A DNA stretch of 64,000 bases from Trichosporon coremiiforme (taxonomy: Eukaryota; Basidiomycota; Tremellomycetes; Trichosporonales; Trichosporonaceae): the NCBI GenBank assembly GCA_039545355.1, contig BCJJ01000021.1, forward strand, positions 620,001-684,000, in the 5' to 3' direction. The translations under genes were made by a program, and so were the position numbers. This document shows positions 8,902 to 20,233 of this stretch, in pieces. Position 1 is the first letter of the stretch, and each line of letters starts with the position of its first letter. Below the pieces are notes generated by a model. It had not been told where the DNA came from. It saw nothing but the letters and a program-made list of their open reading frames with translations, and searched no databases.

Positions 8902-11166
8902 TCAGAAGCGCTTGCGCATCGTGCTCTCGCTGTCGGAGCCCGACGTCGACGCCTCCCGGATGCTGTCGAGCGCGGTGCGGATCTTGGGGAAGTCGGCCTG
9001 GCCGAGGGAGTGGCTCCTGCGTCCGCGGGTGAGCCAGTTTTCCCACCCGCGCGTGTTGCCGGTACCGACAAACATGACAACACGGTCCCTCGAGTCGCCA
9101 AGGAGACCGTCGCCGTGACCTCCGTTCGCGTCCCAGTGCAGACCCTTCTTAACCCCGTTGCGTTCGAGATACCGTCGCGTGCGCGCAGCGTCGATGATGA
9201 TGTCCTTGCCACCGATGAAGAAGGCAGTCTTGCTCGAGTCGCTGGCGTTGGGAATGTCGTCAAAGAAGAGCGTATTGTCGCACCAGTTGAAGTGTCTCTG
9301 GATATAGTTCGCGATACCCGGCTCGCTCGCGACAAAGTAGTACAGGAGTACCTCGAGCGCGGTACGCGGCTTGCGGTACACGAATGAGAAGCACACGTCG
9401 CCTTCCCAGAGCGAGAAGACGACGGGGTCGACGAAACAGCTCCGGCGCACGAGCCACGGCGCGTCCTTCAGGACCCAGCCATGGTGCACGCTTCCGTTGC
9501 TGTGGGAGAGCATGCTGACGCCGCCGCGCTGTCCCTCCGGTTTGGACGGGTCGTAGAAGCCCCACCGCTCGCACGCCTTCACGAGTGTGCTGACCAGTTG
9601 TGGGCGGTCCCATGGCTTCAGAAAGCGGGGTTCGAAGATCGCCTGCGCCGTGTGGTGCGCCAGCGGCATCAGGATTGGGTGCGTCGGGAGCGAGTGCACG
9701 AGGTGCTTCACGAGGAAGTGGTTCTGGAGCAATCCGAAGCCAAGGCCGTGCAGGTACACGATGGGCATGGCGTTGGGCTCCGTGCGGCCGCGTTCTGGCG
9801 TCCAAGACTCGGGGATGCGGACGACAAAGTCAATCCCGTCCTCCCGGTAGATCGTCGCGCCCTTGTGCGGGTACCATATCCGGAGGAGGAACCAGTTGAC
9901 AACGTTTGCGATTGCGTAGATGAGGAACGGGCGCGAAACGACGTTGACCGGGTCCAGCGTCAGGCGCATGATCTGGCATCCGCACCGGCCCGGCGGGAAC
10001 TTGCCTCCCGTCCTGGCTTCGAGCATGTCTGCCGTGCGCTCGAGGAAGCGATACTTCTTCGCGTCCTTTTGCACGTCCTCGAGCGGCATCGCAAAGCAGC
10101 TCCACGCGAGCCATGTGCGCACGTCGTCGCGCCCGATCGTCTCCCACGGCACGTGCTGGAACCACGTCCGGAGCTGCTCGCGGAACTCGACAGCTTTCGG
10201 ATCCTCCCACTCCAGCTCGATCGGCTTGCCCTCTGGCGTGAACAGGGGGTCATCGTCCTCCTCGTCCGAGAGATACTCGCTGTGCGCTTTGTCCACCTTG
10301 TCCATCTCGGCCGCCAGGTCGGCCATCGCCTGCTGCTGGCCCTCCTTCAGCGTCGCGAGCGTCGGAACGTGCATATCCGAGTTGAGCTTGCCGCGCTTGC
10401 GCAGGGGATGCTTCGGCCGCGTCGGCGAGGACAGGATCCAGTCCGAGTCCGTATCAGGCTTGCGCGGCGCGTACGCGGCTCCGGCGCGCAGAAGGCGAAT
10501 GAAGATGTTCGACAGATCGTCGTGCTTCATCTCGGACGGCGGAGTGACAGGCTGCAACTTGCGCGCGAGCCACTGGTAGTACCAAGAGAACACGACCTCG
10601 ATCGCCGACCAGATCGCGAGCATGTACATTCCCAAAGTCTTGAGCGTCGACGGACGCAGGTGCCGGCCCTTGTATACGTACCATGCGAGGTAAATGCTGC
10701 TGTCAGCTATCCAGTCCTTTGGAGCCAGCTGCGGGCCGCCGCGCGCGAGGGCGTGCGACGGTGTGCACGGGCATCGCGCACATCGTTATCAGGACTGATA
10801 AGCGCGGCGCATCGGAGCAGTGCGCACAATTGCAGCGTTACGGCACGCCCTCTACGTCCAGCGGAGGTTCCAGACCGAGAAGAAGACTCACTAGGACGCC
10901 GGCGTGATTGCCCAGATGCCGATGATGGGAATGAGCGCAACGTAAAACCCGAGCGTGGGGTGCCGCTGAGGAATCACGCGCGGGTACACGTCGTCGGGCA
11001 GCGGCGCCGGATCAGGCTCGTATCCGTCCCACACGAGCGAGGAGGACGACAGTCCTCTCGGGCGTCCTAGCGGACGTACCGGTGCACTCGGCGCGCGCGG
11101 ACGGCGGTACGCCGGTGAGCTCGTGGCCCCGTCCGGCGACAGGTGACCGTTACTGTCGTCTCCCAT
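8902..11166 (-). CDS. Membrane-associated alpha/beta hydrolase
   Basis: Two exons on the minus strand: 11166-10892 and 10696-8902, giving 689 residues. The intron joins an open TA|C tyrosine codon and its acceptor is TAGCTGACAGCAG. The first ~70 residues are polar and disordered. Two hydrophobic segments follow, one spanning the exon junction (FYVALIPIIGIWAI plus YIYLAWYVY) and one at MYMLAIWSAIEVVFSWYY, so the protein is probably membrane-anchored with a cytosolic or lumenal catalytic part. The hydrolase core shows a PIVYLHGLGFG oxyanion segment (about 403-413), a nucleophile elbow MLSHSNGS with Ser near 491, a likely acid in CFVDPVVF, and a His in NGGHGDGLL. The elbow S-H-S-N-G replaces the usual G-x-S-x-G. 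The substrate is unknown; a lipase or esterase role is only a fold-based guess. Confidence 0.9.
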
Positions 11167-11722
11167 GTTGGCGAAGACGAACAGATGAGGTTGAGATGAG
11201 GTTGAGGAAAAAGTGGGAGACAGTCAGATAGCAGGACCACGACATAAATTGGAGTAAGCTTGGCTCTGAACGATGGTGCCTTCCCCCGGCTGTCAGCACC
11301 AACTTCTGGCTGGGACGGGCTCCTCTCACCGTTGAACCACCCGTGCCTGACACCTGGTTCAGGGCTGGACCCGGACTGCAGGGAGATCGGGAGAACACAG
11401 GGAGAGCGTGGATCACGATACGCGCCTGATTCTCGGCGCCCTCTCGTTCGTCCACTGCCCGCGTCCTATCGCTCAGCGGACGCCACCCGGAAAGGCGCCC
11501 GCGATCGTGGCTGTTGGACAGCCTCCGTCTGCGGGAACACTCACTGTCGAGCGACAGAGATACGCTGCTGGATTCGGCAATGCTCTACCAGTTGACCTGT
11601 TGTTTTCGTCCCAGACAACCGGCCGTGCCTGGCAGTCACCTGCCCACGTCCTGCTTCGACAGTTCCGGATCAGTCACAGCTTCATACAAAGGTTTGTGTT
11701 ACAAGTGACGACCCTACACTCC
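11167..11722. other. Intergenic region between the hydrolase and ARP10
   Basis: 556 nt holding the promoter of the hydrolase (minus) and the 3' flank of ARP10 (minus). No other gene is supported. Confidence 0.5.
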
Positions 11723-13710
11723 TTACGCTCCCGCACGCACACGCACAGTCGTCCAGTCCGGGAGCACCTCAGACTCCCACCCAAACTTGCGCTTCGCCAT
11801 CGACCCTGTCGCCATGCCTGGCCGTAACTCGGAGAACTCGAGTCCGACCATTGGCTCAGGCGCACCCTGCCGGCTCTCCTCGACCATGGTGCCGAACGCG
11901 GTGCCCCGCTCCTCATCCTCGTTGCACAGCTGGTCGTAGTCCTCGCGCAGTATCTCGGGCGCCCCCGTCTTGATGATTCTGGTGTCAGTTCAGGTGCTAC
12001 CTTCTGTTAACTCACCCTGCAAGCGAGCCGCCAACCCAGGGCATCAGCGCTGGCGTCCAACGCGGAGCAGATCCATTGCTCTTGCTCGGTCCAGGCGCCG
12101 GATCGTTAATGATTGCGATCTTCGAGCCCAGACCGTGGAGATTGGCGTACTTGTCTTTGCTACGCTTGCGCCATTCCGCCGCCTCCGCGCGCACGTCGTT
12201 CGACTGCTGCTCTGGCTCGCCGGGGGGAAGGAGGCGGATGATGTCGTTTCGTAGTCTCGGGATGAACCCGGGCAAGCTGGCCGTTCCTCCCACCGCGAGT
12301 ATAGACGAAGCGAGTTCTGTCCGTGTGTCGATCGGAAGACCACGCAACGTTTGTAAAACGATCTCCGGAACCGAGTACTCTTCACTGGGGCCGTCGCTGA
12401 ACAGGACCTCCGCGACGTACTCTCGGATCCATCCAGGAATTATGAGGACAGCGCACCGTCCGCTGCCCCTACGCGGCGGGAGAGTCATTGTCCAGTCCTT
12501 GGCAGTCGAATGGGAGTATCGCTCCTCGAGCGCAAACATGAGATCCATGTCGTCCATGTCGGGGATGACCTCTGCGGGCGCCTCATCCGGCGATGACTCG
12601 TCACGCTGAAAGTCGACGTCCATCGGGTCAGATAGGGAAGGCGGCGAAGAGTTCAGGAAACAGCTCTCCGTCAGCACGCGCTCGACTAGCGTGTCCGTCA
12701 GAATATGGCGAGGCACGTATTTCGCGGCAGCGTGTTCGGGCGAAGGAGAATGATACTGCCCGAAGTGGCGCAGCAGAGCTCGTAGTCTGGTGTGCAGCAG
12801 ACGTCCTGCAACGGGGCTGGACTTCGCCAGGTGGTACAGGGGACGGGACGCGTACACCTGATGTTAGCTCTCCAGGCGCGACTATTAGCTGACTCACAGG
12901 AGTGACTGTAGTCTCCAACCACCCGCAGTCCACCACAAAACCCGTAACCCTGCCACATGCAGCAAGAGCGAGAAGACTGGAAGGCGTGAAGGCGATACTG
13001 GGCGCCTATTGTCAGTTATTGAGGTGGGGCACGGGGCTCACTTTCAGATTGTCGAACAGGGCGCGGGCGATCTCCTCCTTGATGAGCTGCGGTAGGAAGG
13101 TACTCTCAATCACGATGACTTTGCGAGCTTTCCCGTCCGTCAGAAGATGCCTGCGATGTAAGCTGGGGAAGATATTTTCGACGCCGGACCAACAACTGCA
13201 CTCACTTGTGAAACACCTCCCGCAATCTCTTTTCCACTCGTGCTCGCACTAGGCGTCTTCCTTCGTTGCGGTTTCCACGGCATCCCGGTGTGTAGGAGAT
13301 GTCGAGCCCCCAAGCCTCGCCGGGATACTTCTCATCGCAGGCCCAGAAACATGCTCGTGGATCCGGCTCGCCGGAAAAACCTGCCTTCCAGACTCTTGAT
13401 CCGGGACTGATTATGTTAGCTCAGCGATGGCGACCATGGAGCTGCCGCCGCAACACCGACTCACTCAATCACAACTCGGTCATCTATTCCGTATAAACTG
13501 TGTCTCCGTGATGTCTGAGGTCAGCTTGCGACCGGGCATTCCCAGCTGCGAATTACTCACATAAGCTGGCGAAAGAACCGTTGGCCGCCGGCTGGGACCT
13601 TCCCCGGACAACACGCGACGCTGGGGCGTGTTCACCGCGGAGGCGACATGCGGCTTCGGTGGCGACCTGGGCACGTCTTTGGACATGCTGGGGATGGTGA
13701 TGATGGACAT
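11723..13710 (-). CDS. ARP10: Actin-related protein Arp10 (dynactin pointed-end subunit)
   Basis: Seven exons on the minus strand: 13710-13561, 13514-13465, 13406-13206, 13150-13042, 13005-12898, 12857-12016 and 11978-11723, giving 571 residues. Actin-fold markers are in order: LYGIDDRVVIDPGSRVWKAG (phosphate-1 region), VIVIESTFLPQLIKEEIARA, GFVVDCGWLETTVTPVYASR (phosphate-2), the adenosine-motif region LAVGGTASLPGFIPRL, and MPWVGGSLAG. The block GLPIDTRTELASSILAVGGT matches ACTR10 of animals closely, which separates it from actin and the chromatin Arps. Arp10 caps the pointed end of the Arp1 filament in dynactin, the dynein cofactor. The protein is longer than human ACTR10 (417) because of a ~50-residue Pro/Ser/Arg-rich N-terminus and an acidic insert (about MDVDFQRDESSPDEAP). 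The GTG frame upstream of 13710 is not used. Confidence 0.9.
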
Positions 13711-14331
13711 CAGAAGTACGGGCACCCGTCGCGATCATAGCTTGGTCCAGCGCGTCATGCCGCCGCCGTCGCGTCGGTTTGCCCCCGTCACAACATCTTA
13801 TCTGGTGTGTGGCAACGGACATCACGGCATTTCCGCACTTTGTGTCAAGCTTCAGGTTGACTCAATTTGGTGCAAGATGCGTCAAGGTACGGTGCTCTTG
13901 ACAACGAGTGGCGAACTTGAACATCGGTAGCAGAGATGCCAGTATGCCGCTGGGCCACGTATGGGTGTCGACGCTTGCGTTTGCCACGACAGGGAGCCCA
14001 CTCCTTCTAGCGAAGGACGCTCGTCCGAGCAAGTAAGGACTCGGGTTTCATCCTGACGAAGCGTTAGGGATGGGGGCATTAGTCCGCAACTCAAATGGGC
14101 GTGCTGCCTCGTGGTCAATTGATTAGAATCCCATTAGGCGCTCATTAACCCAGGCGCGGTTGGTCGTTTTGTTTTGGAAAAGGAACACGATGCGGGATTT
14201 GCCCCCGTTCCTGGTGGATTTCATGTCCACTTGATCAGGCATACAGGCGTCGCTAGTAAGCACGCGCATCTTCATACTCCATCCCACTGCAGTCACCTGG
14301 CAACTCTACTGTTCACGAGGGACACACACAA
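13711..14331. promoter_or_regulatory. Divergent promoter region (ARP10 / UBE2O-like)
   Basis: 620 nt between two divergent start codons. No TATA box or known operator is obvious; no gene is supported inside. Confidence 0.5.
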
Positions 14332-17300
14332 ATGGCGCCACCAAGGTCGCTTCCCGGGCTTCCCGACGACTTCACCTCCAAAGTGAGTCTTCCCCCGCTT
14401 CTGCTTGGAAAACGCAGGGCATATCCGAGAGTGGACTAGGGCGGAGAGGCTGGGCGGCCAGAGCGTAGCCAGCGCCGACAGCCACTTCTCCGGAACGAAG
14501 GAAGACACTGCCGAGATTGCTCTGGACACCTGCTTGCCATGCGTGTACAACGCTTTTTGCTAACCGTGCAGTTCTTCCATGGAGACGTCGTTTCGCGTAA
14601 GGCCGAGCCCTCATATCGCGGCAAAGTTATTGTAAGTTACCCTAATCTTCTCCGTTTGCTGACTAGCAGCGTGGCTGGGCAGACGAAGACGCTCCGCCTG
14701 ATCCCGTCTACGGAGAGCCTCCTGCTCTTGTGAGGGGAGAGGTCCTCGTATCGTGAATACCGTTGCTTGCCTTTGTCACAGCTGACATGCTAGGAGCTTG
14801 CAAAACGGCGATATTCAGGTCGTGTCCGAACTGGATCTCGAGCTGTTCGAGCGGTCGTTCTTGAAGGGCGACTTTGTCAAGCACTCTCTGGAAGACCCCG
14901 AATCGGCCGTCGTCATCAGCGTCTCCTCCGAATGCCGGTTAGAGCATGTTATCTCTAACCAGCGGCTTGACGGATTTGTGCCGTGGGAGCTGCTGAAGAA
15001 CGACGTCAAAGTGGAGGCTAAGGACAAGGTCGTCTACGACGAGTGGGTCGGCACCGTTGAGGAGGTAAGTTTGCTGAGGAGGCACCGCTGACGTGTAGGT
15101 GTTCGAAGATGGTTACCTGGAGGCGCGGGACGGTACGATCTACAGAATAGCGGAGATGGGCGGCCTGCTGGAAACTGGAAGATATGCCAAGGTAAGCTTA
15201 GTAAGGATCACCCATGTAACTAACTGTTCCAGGAAGTACTTCCCGAGCAGGTTGAGTTCATGCAGCAGTTCAGCGAGTTCCCTCCCGCCGCCAATCCGGA
15301 CGTCGACCGCGTCATTAGCGTTCGGCCGCTCATTGTTTTCATCGTGTGGAATGCGATTAACCAGATGGTGGGTTGCAAATTGCTCATGGTGCTAACCCGC
15401 AGCTTCCGATATCTGAGCACGATAAGCACCCCGAGCCGAAGAAGTTCTGGTGCGGCAAGGAGCTCGAGAAGTTAACACATTTCGAGGGAGTCAACCAGTT
15501 GACGCCTCCGCTCGGCACGACTGTCGTTTTCCGCAAGGAGGAAAACGAGAAGCGGTTTGGAGTCAAACCGACCTACCACATGAAGGGCACTTTGCCTCTG
15601 AAGGTGTACAGGGTCGTCGAGAACCGGACAAAGCTGAAGCTGCGATGGCAGGACGGCACCGAGACCGATGAGTACGCCACCGGCTTTGTTCCCTACAGGA
15701 ACGTGGACGAGTGAGTTACAGCGATCGGAGCAGAACTGACATTCAGCTACGAGGCTTGGCCCGGAGAGGCTGTCGTCTGGCGTACAGACAACGGAGAGCG
15801 CAAGCCGGTCATTGTCCAATCCTACAACCCCAAGCAGCGTATCGCCGAGGTCCTCACTCTTGACACGAAGGAGAAGGAGACTGTGTCGGTGCTGGAGCTT
15901 GACACTGGCGGTTTTGGAAAGGTCAACTACGGTGTTGGCCTGGGCCAGAACGTCCTCTTCTGCCGCGACAACGAGACACCGCTACCGGAGGTCCCCGCGC
16001 TGGGTGTCACCGAGTGCCCTGAGGACGACAAGGAGCGGTACAAGCAGGAGATGCACCGGCTCGGCATCGAGTATGGTACGGCTCCCGAGGCGTTCGGCCA
16101 GGGCGAGCCGAAGGGCGACAGGTCCAAGGTCGACTGGTGGGGCGAGGTCGTCGACATGCACCTCGACGGCACGGTCAGCGTGCAGCTCTACAACGGCGAG
16201 ACACGGAAGGTCGAGCTGAAGCAGCTGATCGTGCTGAACGAGCCCGAGGGTTTCGCCGACAACGGCGAGTGGGTCGAGGACGACGTTAGTTTTGAGAGCG
16301 AGCACAGCTGGGAGACAATGTCTGAGGACGACCACCCCGGAAGCAACTGGGACGATGCTGAGCAGCCCAACGGCCACTCGGCCGAGACGGCCGACACGGA
16401 GTTCGAGACACTCATGGACGTGGACAACGCTGGCGACGTCGTCATTCCCGCGGAGGACGTGATCCCCAACGATGACATGGACTGGGATGACGAGGACGCT
16501 CAGGCGGTCGAGGATAGTGTCACGCCCCCGGAGTTTGTGGAGATCGCGACACCGACGCTCCCTTCGCCCCCGCCAGCCGCCGCACCTGCACCTGTCGCTT
16601 CCGCCGACGCTGGGCCTTCCTCGTCTTCTGCGCCTGCGCGGCCGCCATTAGACGACGACGACCTCTGGGCATCCTTCGACATCCTCGAGACGGCCCCTGC
16701 GGACCACCACTGGTTCAACGAACCGCGGCAGCAGTCGCACAAGCAGTTCACGTCTCGTTTGATGAAGGAGCACCGTGCTCTGTCTTCCTCGCTGCCGGAG
16801 AACATCCTCGTGCGGACATACGAGGACCGGACGGACCTGATGCGTGTTTTGATTGTCGGACCAGAGGGCACGCCGTACGCGGACGCGCCGTTCGTGTTTG
16901 ACGTGTACCTGAACCCGTCCAAGTTCCCGTACGAGCCGCCACTGGTCTACTTCCACTCGCACACAAATGGACTGGGCCGCTGCAACCCCAACCTCTACGA
17001 GGAGGGCAAGGTGTGCCTCAGTATCCTCGGCACGTGGGCGGGAGACAAGAGCGAGTCATGGAACCCGACCAAGTCGTCTCTTCTGCAGGTGTTCGTTTCG
17101 ATCAGCGGACTCGTGCTCGTCAAGAACCCATACCACTGCGAACCGGCCTTCTCCAAGCTCGAGGGCACGCGCGAGGGACGCATCAACAGCCGCCTGTACA
17201 GTGAGAAGGCATACGTACTGTCTCGCAGCTTTGTGCGCACCGCACTCGAGAACCCGCCGACGGGACTCGAGAAGGAGATCAACTACCTGTACTACGAGCG

Positions 17301-17499
17301 GGGGCGGCTCGCGAGCGTCATCTCGCACGCCCGCCGCCTCATGGACAAGGGCGACAGCGGCGAGGACGTCGACGACGAGATGGCCGAGATGTGGAACGCA
17401 GACGCGATGGGACCCCTCACCATGGGCGCCATCCTGACTCTGAAGCGGACGATCAGCAAGCTCGAGGCTCTCCAGGCAAAGCATACCCCGGCATCATAA
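14332..17499 (+). CDS. UBE2O-like E2/E3 hybrid ubiquitin-conjugating enzyme
   Basis: Eight exons: 14332-14382, 14572-14631, 14670-14752, 14794-15064, 15099-15191, 15233-15367, 15403-15710 and 15747-17499, giving 917 residues. The N-terminal half has the conserved regions of large UBE2O/E2-230K proteins: FFHGDVVSRKAEPSYRGKVI, WNAINQ and the SH3-like segments LKVYRVVENRTKLKLRWQDG and GWVGTVEE-type blocks. An acidic Asp/Pro-rich linker precedes the UBC domain (about residues 660-830). The catalytic Cys is near 757 in EEGKVCLSILGTW, and VYLNPSKFPYEPPLVYFHS and the long C-terminal helix are typical. UBE2O multi-monoubiquitinates orphan ribosomal and other basic client proteins. Exon 3 is ended with a GTGAAT donor because the nearer GTGAGG breaks the frame. 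Only 84 bp separate its stop from the convergent hydrolase. Confidence 0.93.
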
Positions 17500-17583
17500 T
17501 AATCCCCTCTCTCTCCCAATAGAAGCTTTTTCCGCAACTCCCTATTGCATGCATGTCTACTCTATTTCGGTGCCTTCTAGATT

Positions 17584-18719
17584 TTACGGCTCAGTGCAGC
17601 CCCAGCGGTAGAACCACTCCGCGGCCCGACGCAGCATGTCCGGCGTGCACACATGCCCCTTGCCCTTCTGGACGAAGACCTCGACGTCTCCCTCCGGCGC
17701 GTTCTTTTTCAGCTCTGCAATCTTGTCTTTTCCGAAACGGTACGGCACCAGCTCGTCGATCTCACCGTGGATAGACAGAATCTTGCGGTCCTTGTACGCT
17801 GACTCTGACTCCTTGCTCTCAATGTACGGCCGGAGGGTAGCGGGGTAGATCGGCGGCGCAAAGTCGAGTCCGCCCTGCACTGCGCGCGCACCGAGGTAGG
17901 GTCCGAACGCCTCGAAGGGAAGACCAATGATCGGTACCGCGACGCGGATCCGCGGGTCTATAAGTCAGCTCCAGCAGAAACATGCCAGCGTACCTTCACG
18001 CAGCAGGCGCCAGACCGTGTTTCCGCCGAGGGAGATACCAGTCGCCATCCACTCGGTGATCTCGCGCTCGCCGTTGGGGAAGAGGTACGGGTTCAGGAAC
18101 TTCATGATCATGTCGTAGTCCTGGGTCGCTCCGTCTGGGGTATCAGCTAGATTCGGTTCCCGGTGAGCTATCGATACCCACAGATCGTCGCCGCCATGTC
18201 AATACTAAGGGTCAGCTGCAAGGACACTAAATCAGCTCACAAGTGGTGCCAGTTCTTGTCGTAGGCGAGGTTCGTGTCGCGGTACTTTGTGCGTTGACCG
18301 TGGTTCCGGTGGTCCTGGAATCAGCTCTGCAGGGCCTGCCAGGCTCACCAAGGTGATTACGACAAGATCGCGGATCTTCTTCCGCCCCGACGCCTTCTCC
18401 TGTTCCCTTGCCTCGGCGAGCAGGCCGCGCGCGAACGGCTCCATGTTCTTAGCGCTGTTGCACCGGCCATGCGAGGCGATCTGGGGTCAGCTACCAAAAA
18501 CCAGCACATAGCTAATGAGTCGACCGGGTATAAAAGGTGTAGGCGAAGACTACTCACGACAGCGGCGATCGGCAGCTTGCTGTCCTTGATCTCGTTCAGG
18601 CCCCAGACGAACACGTCCAGGTCGACAATGGACACGGGCGTCTTGGAGCACTCCTTATTCCCCAGGTCGAGCGCGGGGTAGTCCATGACGTGCGCGGTGG
18701 GGTCGTGCTCCTCGGGCAT
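17584..18719 (-). CDS. Alpha/beta hydrolase (dienelactone hydrolase/esterase-like)
   Basis: Six exons on the minus strand: 18719-18558, 18480-18349, 18314-18241, 18204-18182, 18134-17994 and 17957-17584, giving 301 residues with no signal peptide. The fourth exon is only 23 nt. Core motifs are an early SHGRCNSAKNM segment (oxyanion region), the nucleophile elbow ATGISLGGN with Ser at about 165, the acid-bearing strand KILSIHGEIDELVPY and the catalytic His in KGKGHVCTPDML. The order and spacing (Ser, then I-H-G-x-x-D-E-L-V-P, then G-H) are those of small cytosolic serine esterases and prolyl-oligopeptidase-like hydrolases. The substrate is unknown. It faces the UBE2O-like gene tail to tail. 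Confidence 0.9.
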
Positions 18720-19213
18720 TTTGGCGGATTTGAGTGAGGTGACTGGGAGAAAAAGTGGAAGGAAGGAAGAGCGATATGCCAGAGGCACACACTTGTACCA
18801 ACGTTCCTCGCAGAACGGACAACGGCGCTTATCCGATTTCGGGATTCGGCTTAAGCCGAAGCGCTTCGGCGTCAACCTTCGGCGCCGTCTGTTGCGAGTC
18901 CACGCGACAGTGGGCAACTGTCTTCCTTTTCCAAAGCTGATGGATGTGCAGGAGCAGAGTTCTGTGTCCCTTTGCGTGGCACCTCCTTTGGAGTGCGAAC
19001 GCCTGCCGATCTCGTATCATGCTTTCCTCATCGGCAGCGGGCGCGACGACCTCTCCCATCTCCCAGGCCTTCTTTCGAACTCCGAGTAGCGATATCACTT
19101 CATTTCCTATGGGCCGTATGTCCAAGTCTGCATACGAGAGCATAGCGCATCTACCTGCCTTTCAGATGCAAGAAATAGCATCGTCATTCATCTGATACAA
19201 GTCTATGCAAAGT
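18720..19213. promoter_or_regulatory. Promoter region of the small hydrolase, with nested palindromes
   Basis: 494 nt between the hydrolase start (minus) and the EMI1 3' end (minus). A cluster of TTCGG motifs with two overlapping 16-bp palindromes lies about 130 nt upstream of the hydrolase ATG. No other gene is supported. Confidence 0.5.
18845..18870. promoter_or_regulatory. Two overlapping 16-bp perfect palindromes (CGG-N6-CCG type)
   Basis: TTCGGCTTAAGCCGAA at 18845-18860 and GCCGAAGCGCTTCGGC at 18855-18870 are both exactly self-complementary and share six bases. The first contains CGG-N6-CCG, the spacing bound by Ppr1-type Zn2Cys6 dimers. Binding is inference; the symmetry is plain in the sequence. 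Confidence 0.5.
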
Positions 19214-19847
19214 CTAGTCGGTCGTGGCCGCGTCCTCATCAACAAGTGGCGGGAAGTTCTCCAACGGCTTCCTGAGGTTTGGTCAGTATTACGCTCGTAT
19301 ACCATAGTCCAGAAGCTACTCACTCTCGAACATCCCAGACGTCCTCAGAGCTGGGGCCGACTCTCCGCGCAGCCCACCACTCCGCTCGTCTCCGGACCCA
19401 CAACCGACGGCGCTCGTCGTTGTCCTCCGACTTCAGCGACAGGCAGTACTTGAAGTCGTCCCACTTGTACGAGCAGTCTCGCAACTCGCCGTGTCGGTAG
19501 ATGTTGCGCATCTGCGGAAGCAGAGCATAGCAGCTCACGAACTCGTCGCTGACAGTTAGCTCCGTTACCTGGCAGAATAGCTATGCGTCCGCGAGCACTC
19601 ACAACAGCGTCATGCACTTCGGAATGTCCTCGTAGTTGGGGTACTGCTCGTCCTGGAGCTTCTTCTCCTCCTTCAGTGCCCGCTCATACTTCGACAGGGG
19701 AGGTACCGGAGCACGAGCTGGGGTGGACGGGGTCGGCGTCGAGGTGGAGGCCGGAGCCTGCTGGTTCGTCTGAGCGGCACCCTCGGTGGGTTGGCTCGGC
19801 CCAGCGTCCGCGTTGTCGGAGCTGGATCCCCAGAGGTTCCAGCGCAT
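19214..19847 (-). CDS. EMI1: Emi1-like twin-CX9C protein (DUF3128)
   Basis: Three exons on the minus strand: 19847-19603, 19548-19324 and 19271-19214, giving 175 residues. The first ~55 residues are Thr/Ser/Pro/Ala-rich and disordered. The conserved domain has two C-x9-C pairs, Cys78/Cys88 in KCMTLFDEFVSCYALL and Cys107/Cys117 in RDCSYKWDDFKYCLSL, the disulfide helical-hairpin pattern of Mia40-imported intermembrane-space proteins. The spacing and the R-N-x-Y-R-x-G-E-x-R-D-C-S segment match the Emi1/DUF3128 family. Yeast Emi1 was found through a need in early meiotic induction; the molecular role is unsettled. The third exon adds a short acidic tail. Confidence 0.88.
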
Positions 19848-20233
19848 GGTGTCGAGGTCGAAGAGTTGCTGTTGTTATCAACACGAGTCGGATGCGTACG
19901 AGCAACTTATCGCTCCGGCCAATTCACGACTTTTCGGACCACGCACGAAAGCGAGTCTGAGCCATGTGCGGATTTAACCTGAACCTCCGCCCCTCCACCC
20001 TGCCCCCTATCGCCCCTCGCCTACACGCGTATGCTGGGGCTCTTGTTTAATTGAACCACGTGAGCCGACGTCAGCGACCTGAGAGTCGACCCCAATCAGA
20101 TATTCTTGGGCACGCGAGGTCCACAAAGTTGCGCGACTCGCTCTTCCTCTTCATATTTCACTCTTGTCTCATTCATTACACACAAACCAAGCAGCGCGGA
20201 CTGTTCGCACTCTTGTAATTCCTTTCGCCCACC
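19848..20233. promoter_or_regulatory. Divergent promoter region (EMI1 / ALG9)
   Basis: 386 nt between two divergent start codons. The ALG9 start sits in a strong context (CCACCATGG). No further element is clear. Confidence 0.5.

Noticed and set aside
9481..11070. 529-residue open frame on the plus strand
   Set aside because: Antisense shadow of the membrane alpha/beta hydrolase; Arg/Leu/Val-rich with no domain. GC-rich third codon positions keep the opposite strand open.
14405..14560. Possible extra exon inside intron 1 of the UBE2O-like gene
   Set aside because: One frame is open (ERLGGQSVASADS region), but it cannot be joined to exon 1 in phase and has no usable donor, leaving a 29-nt intron at best.
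18531..18540. GTATAAAAGG as a TATA box
   Set aside because: It lies inside an intron of the small hydrolase on the opposite strand, with no gene start downstream.
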